Position numbers and translations under genes: made by a program
Source of the DNA: an uncultured bacterium
GTDB taxonomy: Bacteria > Actinomycetota > Coriobacteriia > Coriobacteriales > Eggerthellaceae
DNA length: 12,251 bases
Assembly (NCBI GenBank): GCA_947649215.1
Contig: CANSQW010000019.1
Coordinates: forward strand, 1 to 12,251
Direction: 5' to 3'
Shown here: piece by piece, positions 7,609 through 12,251 of the stretch
How the letters are laid out: each line of letters opens with the position of its first letter
Position numbering within the stretch: position 1 is the first letter of the stretch
The notes under the pieces: generated by a model
Told to the model about the DNA's origin: nothing
The model's database searches: none
The model's input: the letters and a program-made list of their open reading frames with translations, nothing else

Positions 7609-7638
7609 TTGACGCCCCGACGGCACGGCCCCTATCAT
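7609..7638 (+). promoter_or_regulatory. Sigma-70-like promoter of the TorD/Nap-like operon
   Basis: TTGACG (7609-7614) and TATCAT (7633-7638) are separated by 18 bp, each matching consensus at five of six bases. This is the best promoter in the window. Transcription would begin near 7645, leaving an untranslated leader of about 125 nt before the ATG at 7772. Confidence 0.7.
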
Positions 7639-7643
7639 GCGGA

Positions 7644-7771
7644 GCGGGGACCCGCCTGGGCACCAGGCCCGCGCGGACATAACTTGCAAGAACGAAGCGG
7701 CCTCAGGGGTGAGGCCAGGCGACGGCCGTGTGGCCGTCGCGGCAAGCGACTATGTCCGAAGGGCGGTTACC
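7644..7771 (+). ncRNA. Structured leader RNA, riboswitch-like, class unknown
   Basis: A first hairpin pairs 7654-7659 with 7663-7668 and can be extended by 7644-7648 with 7668-7672. The main element is closed by a perfect 7-bp helix, 7675-7681 with 7751-7757. Inside it, 7683-7687 pairs with 7742-7746. Next come an unpaired purine-rich strand (7688-7698), a 7-bp hairpin (7699-7705 with 7710-7716, loop GGGG) and a 9-bp hairpin (7719-7727 with 7732-7740, loop GTGT). The closing helix ends immediately before the GAAGGG ribosome binding site (7758-7763). An alternative 5-bp stem (7736-7740 with 7746-7750) would compete with two of these helices, so a switch is conceivable. It does not match any riboswitch consensus I can recall with confidence. 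Confidence 0.6.
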
Positions 7772-7775
7772 ATGA
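7752..7775 (+). other. Possible 7-codon upstream reading frame
   Basis: A tiny frame, MSEGRLP, starts inside the closing helix of the leader RNA and ends in the TGA of ATGA, overlapping the start codon of the next gene. It has no good ribosome binding site of its own. If translated, it could couple translation to the leader fold. The evidence is only the overlap and position. Confidence 0.2.
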
Positions 7776-8596
7776 CTCACGACACCTCTCTCGATTTCAC
7801 CTTCGATCTTCCTGCCGACGCGCCGGCACCGAACGCGGCGCCCCTCGCCGACCTCGATGGCGAGGGCCCTGGCGGCGTGCTGGCCGACGGCGAGTTCGGC
7901 CTGCCCAACCCCGCGGCCATGCCCTCGCTGGCCTACGTGGAGGTCGACGACCGCCCGGCCGCCGAGCGCATCGACGCCCTCCTTGGGCAGATGGCCCCCC
8001 ACCGCGCCGTGCTGATGGCCGTGCTCGGACGCTGCCGCACGCCGCAGCCCACCGATGACCTCTACGCCGCCATCACGGCGCTCCAGGAAAACCACCGCTC
8101 CATCTACCGCCCGGAGAACCTCTGCGTGCTGCTCGAGCGCGCCGGCGCCCTCACGCTGGTGGACGCCGAGGGCCGGCCCTGTGCCGACGACCCGGCCGAG
8201 CCCCAGGTGGTAGTGGTCGACGGCATGGAGTACCTGGAGGCCCCCGAGCCCGAGCCCGCCTTCTGGCTGACCACGCCCGAGGGCGCCGCCGTGGTGGACG
8301 CCAACGATCCCGCCGCGCGCCTGCGCGACCTGCTGTCCCAAGACGAGCGCTACCTGCCCGTCTACCACCTCATCCTGGCCCTCTGCGCCCGCGAGGGCGG
8401 CATCGGCGCCCGCGACGCGGGGCACGCCGTGGACGGCCACCCGCTGCTGCAGGAGCCCCGCTTCTACGCCACGCGCTTCATGGATCACCTGGAGCGCGCC
8501 GAGGCCATCGCCTGGGAGGGCACCTGGCAGGCCACCGACACGGGACGCGCCTGCCTGGCTGAGCTCACCGAGGCCCACGGCGACCCGCTGGCCTAG
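7772..8596 (+). CDS. Unrecognised protein with two possible winged helices
   Basis: A 274-residue protein that I do not recognise. Residues 1-60 are rich in Asp, Ala and Pro and probably disordered. About 62-132 is helical and ends in a pattern like a winged helix-turn-helix (TDDLYAAITAL, then NLCVLLERAGALTLVD). A linker at about 133-180 holds a short beta-like stretch QVVVVDG. About 183-262 repeats the pattern (YLPVYHLILALC, then FMDHLERAEAIAWEG and TDTGRACL). There is no signal peptide, membrane segment or metal-binding motif. The ATG at 7772 has GAAGGG 8 nt upstream. Extending the frame to 7637 would run through the structured leader and the -10 box, so it is rejected. It is the first gene of the TorD/NapG/NapH-like operon. 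A role as regulator or assembly factor for molybdoenzymes is inference. Confidence 0.75.
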   Translation: MTHDTSLDFTFDLPADAPAPNAAPLADLDGEGPGGVLADGEFGLPNPAAMPSLAYVEVDDRPAAERIDALLGQMAPHRAVLMAVLGRCRTPQPTDDLYAAITALQENHRSIYRPENLCVLLERAGALTLVDAEGRPCADDPAEPQVVVVDGMEYLEAPEPEPAFWLTTPEGAAVVDANDPAARLRDLLSQDERYLPVYHLILALCAREGGIGARDAGHAVDGHPLLQEPRFYATRFMDHLERAEAIAWEGTWQATDTGRACLAELTEAHGDPLA

Positions 8597-8665
8597 CCCC
8601 GACCATCCCGCCGGGCCGGCGCCGCCGTGCCCGCGCTCGCACGCCGCATCCAGAAGGAGGAGACC

Positions 8666-9391
8666 ATGACCGAACCCGAGACCACCGCCCCCGACGCCCC
8701 GGCCACCCTGGCCGAGCTGGCCGGCCTCTGCCGCCAGCGCGCCGCCACCTACGGCCTGCTCTCACGCCTCTATCGCACCGAGGTGGACGATGATTTGCTG
8801 GCCGAGCTGCACGGGCTGAGATTCCCCGCATCCACGGGCAACGAGGCCGCCGACGCCGGCTATCGCCTGATCGCCGGCTATCTGTCCGAGCGCCACGACA
8901 ACGCCCTCGTGGAGCTGGCCATCGACTACGCCCACGTATTCATCGGCCACGGGGTGGACAGCTACTCCGCGGCCTATCCCTACGAGTCGGTCTACACCTC
9001 GGAGAAGCGCCTGCTCATGCAAGCCGCCCGCGACGAGGTGCTGGCCGTCTACCGCAGCCAGGGCCTCGACAAGCAGGCTGGCTGGAAGGAGGCCGAGGAC
9101 CACGTGGCCGCCGAGCTGGAGTTCATGCAGATCATGGCCGAGCGCACGGCCGACGCCCTGGACAGGGGCGACGAGGACGCGGCCGCGGCGCTCGTCGCCG
9201 TCCAGCGCAACTTCCTGGCCGACCACCTGGCCAGCTGGGTGCCGGTCATGACCCTGGACGTGCGCAAGTTCGCCAACACCGACCTGTACCGGGGCCTGGC
9301 GGCCCTCACCGACGGGCTTTTGGCCATCGACGGGGCCTTCCTGGCCGATGCGGTGGCTGACGACGCGGACGACGCCGTCGTCGGGGACTAG
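8666..9391 (+). CDS. TorD-family molybdoenzyme chaperone
   Basis: A 241-residue cytoplasmic protein of the TorD/DmsD/NarJ group. These proteins bind the Tat signal of a molybdopterin enzyme and hold it until the cofactor is inserted. The family pattern is visible: an all-helical sequence, YAHVFIGHG at 88-96, YPYESVYTSEKRLL at 104-117 and EAEDHVAAELEFM at 142-154, the last matching the conserved E-x-x-DH region. A strong site, AGAAGGAGGAG, precedes the ATG at 8666; an in-frame GTG at 8627 lacks one. The N-terminal 15 residues and the acidic C-terminus (after about 228) look unstructured. It sits between the winged-helix gene and the NapG-like gene. Its client could be the Tat-exported oxidoreductase at 1929-4931, which has no chaperone gene in its own operon. 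Confidence 0.9.
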   Translation: MTEPETTAPDAPATLAELAGLCRQRAATYGLLSRLYRTEVDDDLLAELHGLRFPASTGNEAADAGYRLIAGYLSERHDNALVELAIDYAHVFIGHGVDSYSAAYPYESVYTSEKRLLMQAARDEVLAVYRSQGLDKQAGWKEAEDHVAAELEFMQIMAERTADALDRGDEDAAAALVAVQRNFLADHLASWVPVMTLDVRKFANTDLYRGLAALTDGLLAIDGAFLADAVADDADDAVVGD

Positions 9392-9400
9392 GAGGCACCC

Positions 9401-10042
9401 ATGACCGAGACCAAGCGAGAGACCCGGCTCTACGCGGGAATGACCCGCCGCACGTTGTGCGTCGGCGTGGCCGGAGCCGCGGCCCTCATGGGACTGGGAG
9501 CCCTCAATCTCACGCCGAAGCAGGCGCTCGTTCGCCCGCCAGGGGGCCAGGACGAGGAGCAGGTGATCGGCGCCTGCGTCCGCTGCGAGAAGTGCGTGGA
9601 GGTGTGCCCGCGCGGCGTCATCGCCCCCGCGCATATCGAGGACGGCGTGCTGGCCATGCGCACCCCCGTCATGGACTTCGCGTCTGACTGGTGCGACTTC
9701 TGCGCCGAGGAGAACGGCGGGGCGCCTCTGTGCGTGGCAGCCTGTCCCACCGAGGCCCTGCGCCTGCCCGCCGGGGCCACGGCCCAGGGCACCCGGCTGG
9801 GCGTCGCCCGCATCCGCGAGGACTGGTGCCTGGCCTACGCCGCGGCCGGCTGCCGCTTCTGCTACGACGCGTGCCCCTACGACGCCATCGACCTGGACGC
9901 CAACGGCCGGCCACACGTCGTCGAGGAGCGCTGCAACGGCTGCGGCGCCTGCGAGGCCGTCTGCGTGTCGCTGAAGAACGGGTCCATCTCCTCGGGGGCG
10001 ACGGAGCGCGCCATCACCGTCAAACCCCTCCCCCAGGCCTAG
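9401..10042 (+). CDS. NapG-like exported four-cluster ferredoxin
   Basis: A 213-residue ferredoxin of the NapG/MauM type. It has a Tat-like signal: TRRTLCVGVAG at 15-25 followed by a hydrophobic segment to about 37. Four Cys sets follow: C59/C62/C65/C69; C98/C101/C111/C115; C143/C151/C154/C158; and C178/C181/C184/C188. In nitrate reductase systems NapG works with NapH to pass quinol electrons toward the periplasm. The ribosome binding site GGAGG overlaps the TAG stop of the chaperone gene, and the next gene follows after 12 nt, so the two are tightly linked in one operon. No nitrate reductase genes are present here, so it more likely serves other respiratory enzymes (inference). The signal lacks the usual Phe after RR-x, so the Tat call is a little weaker than the family call. 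Confidence 0.9.
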   Translation: MTETKRETRLYAGMTRRTLCVGVAGAAALMGLGALNLTPKQALVRPPGGQDEEQVIGACVRCEKCVEVCPRGVIAPAHIEDGVLAMRTPVMDFASDWCDFCAEENGGAPLCVAACPTEALRLPAGATAQGTRLGVARIREDWCLAYAAAGCRFCYDACPYDAIDLDANGRPHVVEERCNGCGACEAVCVSLKNGSISSGATERAITVKPLPQA

Positions 10043-10054
10043 AAGGAGCGCGCC

Positions 10055-11062
10055 ATGAAGACCAAGACCATCCGCATCCTCATCCCACTGGCCGTGCTGT
10101 TGGCTGCCGGCGTGGGCTTCGTGCTGCACACCGGACTCGGGAACCTGTCGGCCATCGGCTGGGGCGACATCGCGCTTCTGTGCCCCCTGGGGGCGCTCGG
10201 CACCATGCTCGCCACCAAGACGCTCGTGCCCAAGGCGCTCATATCGCTGGCTATCGCCGCCATCGCCATCGTGGTGCTGGGGCGCGCCTTCTGCGCCTGG
10301 GTGTGCCCCGTGCCCGTGGTATCCAAGCTGCGCGGCATCTTCTCCAAGCGCCCCGCCGACGGCGCCGAGGCCCTCGAGCCGGGCAACGAGTGCTCGCCGG
10401 CCGTGCTGACCGACGACGAGCGCGCCGCCCTTAAGCGCGCTGCGGGAAGCTGCGGCAGCGCGCAGGACGCCTGCGCCAAGAAGGGCTGCGCGTCTTGCGC
10501 GGACGTGCGCGCCAAGCTGGACTCGCGCCACCTCATCCTGGGCGGCTCGCTGCTCTCCGCGGCCGTGTTCGGATTTCCCGTGTTCTGCCTGATCTGCCCC
10601 ATCGGACTCAGCTTCGCCACGGTGTTCCTGATCATCCTGCTGTTCTCCGGCGGCGATGTCACCTGGTCGCTCGTGGCCGTGCCGGCGCTGCTCGTGGTAG
10701 AGGTGGTGCTGCTGCGCAAGTGGTGCGCCAAGATCTGCCCGCTCTCGGCGCTCATGAGCCTCGTTGCCAAGGCCAACCGCACCTTCAAGCCCGCCATCGA
10801 CGACGCCGCCTGTCTGGAGACCGGCCACGGTGCCGCCTGCGGGCGCTGCGCCCTGGCCTGCGAGCAGGCCATCAACCCGCGCCACCCCGAGCTGGGCGCG
10901 CGCTGGAGCGAGTGCACCAAGTGCCGCGCCTGCGTGGACGCCTGCCCCACGAGCGCCATCAGCCTGCCGTTCCTTCCCGCCAAGGGCGCCACGGCACCGC
11001 AGGGGGCCCGGGTGCAGGAAGCTGCCGACCGTGCCGATGACGAGGCGGCGGCCCAAGGCTGA
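10055..11062 (+). CDS. NapH-like membrane ferredoxin with extra Cys-rich loop
   Basis: A 335-residue membrane protein of the NapH/RdxA type, thought to take electrons from quinol and hand them to the NapG-like partner. Membrane helices lie at about 5-24, 36-54, 60-78, 160-176, 182-198 and 203-221. The typical CP motifs are present: LCPLG at 42, FCAWVCP at 79-85, CLICP at 178-182 and WCAKICP at 223-229. Two 4Fe-4S sets end the protein: C253/C262/C265/C269 and C287/C290/C293/C297. Residues 95-158, between helices, form a hydrophilic insertion with C113, C133, C140, C145 and C148, which I do not associate with standard NapH. AGAAGGAG precedes the ATG. It is the last gene of the operon, followed by strong hairpins. 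Confidence 0.9.
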   Translation: MKTKTIRILIPLAVLLAAGVGFVLHTGLGNLSAIGWGDIALLCPLGALGTMLATKTLVPKALISLAIAAIAIVVLGRAFCAWVCPVPVVSKLRGIFSKRPADGAEALEPGNECSPAVLTDDERAALKRAAGSCGSAQDACAKKGCASCADVRAKLDSRHLILGGSLLSAAVFGFPVFCLICPIGLSFATVFLIILLFSGGDVTWSLVAVPALLVVEVVLLRKWCAKICPLSALMSLVAKANRTFKPAIDDAACLETGHGAACGRCALACEQAINPRHPELGARWSECTKCRACVDACPTSAISLPFLPAKGATAPQGARVQEAADRADDEAAAQG

Positions 11063-11067
11063 CGCGC

Positions 11068-11126
11068 CTGGAGGCCGTGCCCCTCGCGCCGCGCCTGCCA
11101 GCGGCGGCGACGCGAGGGGCCTCCAG
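11068..11126 (+). terminator. First hairpin after the NapH-like gene
   Basis: A 10-bp stem (11079-11088 with 11111-11120) is extended below a 5-nt bulge by 6 bp (11068-11073 with 11121-11126). It begins 6 nt after the stop codon. Its lowest base pairs share 11123-11126 with the next hairpin, so the two cannot both form fully. Confidence 0.6.
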
Positions 11127-11174
11127 CCAAGGGCCGGCTCGGCAAGGAACGGGGGCGAGCCGGCCCTTGGCTGG
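11123..11174 (+). terminator. 19-bp perfect inverted repeat, terminator
   Basis: The arms 11123-11141 and 11156-11174 are perfectly complementary over 19 bp, with a 14-nt loop ending in GGGGG. No U-run follows. The repeat ends 19 nt before the next start codon, so the promoter of the helicase gene would have to overlap it, or transcription must read through. Confidence 0.7.
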
Positions 11175-11193
11175 AAGGAACCGAGGAGGAGCC

Positions 11194-12251
11194 ATGGACG
11201 ATAAGATGCGAGCAGGTCTCGCGAGGGACGAGGCCGCAGGCGAGGCGGGCGACACCGCGCGAAACGCGGCCGCTGACCGCGCGGCGCAGGAGAAGGATGG
11301 CGCACGTGCGCTGTGGCCCGTCGGCGATGAGGTTGCCCTTGAGGTGATCGAGGGGCCGGCGGGCACGGGCAAGACCGCAGCCCTCGCAGCCCGGGCAGCG
11401 GCGCTGCTGGAAGGAGGCGCGCGACCGAAGTCCGTGGTCGTGCTGTGCGCCTCTCCGCTGGCCTGCCGGGCCTTCCGTCGCCGCCTGGCCGCCACAGGCG
11501 CGCGGGACGTCGGGGCGGTGCCGATCCTCGCCGTGCGCGACCTGGAGCTCCATGCCGTCATGCTTGAGAGGGGCGCCCGCAGCGCACGGGTGCTCGACGA
11601 CTTCGACCAGGCCGTTCTCAGGCAGGATTTGGCCACCTCCGGCCTGCCGGAGCGCACGTTGCGCCGGCTGCTCGATCGCTGTCGCGCCCAGTGGCTCGAG
11701 GGCGTCGACCCGACCACGGTGCCCGAGGAAGGCACAGCCCAGGGCCAGGCGGCCACAGCCGATGGCGATCCCGACCTGAGCGACCTTCACGCGCTGCTCG
11801 CCGCCTGCCTGGCCTCCGTCGACGGGATGCTGGAGGAAGAGCTGCCCCTGCGCGCTGCCGAAGCCCTGGACGGGGGCGCCGCCGCGCTGCGGTTCGACCA
11901 CGTGCTGGTCGATGACGCCCAGCTGCTGAGCGGCGCGGGGCGGCGCTTCGTCGCGGGCCTGGCCCGGCGCTCGCTAGCCGCAGCCTCCGACGCCCTGCTG
12001 GCTGAGGGCCCCCAGGATGCCGCCGACCTGGGACGCTTGGTGACTGCGCTCCAGGTGATCACCGCCGATGGACCCGGCGCCGAGGTGATGGCGCTCGCCC
12101 AGCGCGTCGCCGACCTGATAGCCGCGGGGACGGCGCCCGCGGACATCGCGCTCACCGCCGCCCATCCGGCATGGCTGCCCAACCTGGCCCGCGCGCTGGA
12201 GGCCCGCGGCCTCGGCGGCGAACGCGCCTTCGCGGAGCCCTGCGGGACGAA
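11194..12251 (+). CDS. Divergent UvrD-like superfamily 1 helicase, partial
   Basis: The frame is open from the ATG at 11194 to the window edge (352 codons), so the C-terminus is missing. CGAGGAGGAG precedes the start. After about 45 charged, probably disordered residues comes a Walker A motif, GPAGTGKT, at 54-61. A motif Ia-like strand follows (VVVLCASPLACRAFRRRL), then a helical insert, and a Walker B-like motif, FDHVLVDDAQ, at 234-243, comparable to the LVDEFQ of UvrD/PcrA. A later stretch, EVMALAQRVADLIAAG, then ALTAAHPAWLPNLARALEARGL, resembles the region after motif IV in UvrD proteins. The GDxxQ motif III usual in between is not apparent. Its role is DNA unwinding or repair by family, but a degenerate, non-motor relative is possible. 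Confidence 0.75.
   Translation, partial: MDDKMRAGLARDEAAGEAGDTARNAAADRAAQEKDGARALWPVGDEVALEVIEGPAGTGKTAALAARAAALLEGGARPKSVVVLCASPLACRAFRRRLAATGARDVGAVPILAVRDLELHAVMLERGARSARVLDDFDQAVLRQDLATSGLPERTLRRLLDRCRAQWLEGVDPTTVPEEGTAQGQAATADGDPDLSDLHALLAACLASVDGMLEEELPLRAAEALDGGAAALRFDHVLVDDAQLLSGAGRRFVAGLARRSLAAASDALLAEGPQDAADLGRLVTALQVITADGPGAEVMALAQRVADLIAAGTAPADIALTAAHPAWLPNLARALEARGLGGERAFAEPCGT

Noticed and set aside
7636..7647. Third copy of CATGCGGAGCGG, as at 6179-6190 and in part at 6233-6243
   Set aside because: It is short and GC-rich and lies at a transcription start rather than beside a hairpin; chance similarity cannot be excluded.
7675..7757. tRNA gene suggested by the 7-bp outer helix
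   Set aside because: There is no T-loop consensus, no standard 5-bp/7-nt anticodon arm, and the helical arms have the wrong sizes.
8762..11305. Long minus-strand open frame opposite the TorD/NapG/NapH genes
   Set aside because: It spans several well-supported genes on the other strand and has an Arg/Gly/Ala-rich sequence without recognisable motifs.
10039..11901. Minus-strand open frame across the NapH-like and helicase genes
   Set aside because: It crosses a strong terminator array and overlaps two convincing plus-strand genes; the product has no domain features.
1..12251. CRISPR array, insertion sequence or prophage signs
   Set aside because: No regularly spaced repeats, transposase, integrase or attachment-site duplications were found; composition is even across the window.

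Overview
The window is strongly GC-rich and tightly packed. It carries the gene set typical of anaerobic, menaquinone-respiring Actinobacteria of the class Coriobacteriia (Eggerthellaceae such as Eggerthella, Gordonibacter or Adlercreutzia). This assignment is inferred from three things: base composition, a molybdopterin-enzyme operon of the type greatly expanded in those gut bacteria, and nearby NapG/NapH/TorD-like maturation and electron-transfer genes. The species cannot be fixed from sequence alone.

Region 1 (1-4931, minus strand) is a three-gene respiratory operon. It encodes a Tat-exported molybdopterin oxidoreductase of 1000 residues, a four-cluster ferredoxin subunit, and a DmsC-type membrane anchor that is split by a frameshift near 711-740. 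Downstream of it (1-213) lie a terminator-like hairpin and a run of 16 G. Region 2 (4932-6141) holds the control region and a divergent LysR-type regulator. The shared intergenic stretch has two AT-rich direct repeats 50 bp apart, one of which fits the LysR box T-N11-A.

Region 3 (6142-7771) holds a strong hairpin between convergent genes, a minus-strand polyferredoxin, and a divergent promoter region. On the plus strand, that region makes a leader predicted to fold into a closed multi-helix RNA directly before the next ribosome binding site. Region 4 (7772-11062, plus strand) is an operon of four genes: an unrecognised protein with two possible winged-helix domains, a TorD-family chaperone, a NapG-like ferredoxin and a NapH-like membrane ferredoxin with an extra Cys-rich loop. 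A long hairpin array follows. Region 5 (11194-12251) is the start of a divergent UvrD-like helicase that runs off the window.

Likely logic (inference): the LysR protein senses a substrate and switches on the terminal oxidoreductase. The TorD protein helps fold and load the molybdenum cofactor of this or related enzymes, and the NapG/NapH-like pair and polyferredoxin pass electrons from the quinol pool or cytoplasm. The substrate of the oxidoreductase is not evident. The best candidates for something undescribed are the structured leader RNA at 7644-7771, the two-winged-helix protein it precedes, and the paired operator between the LysR gene and the oxidoreductase.
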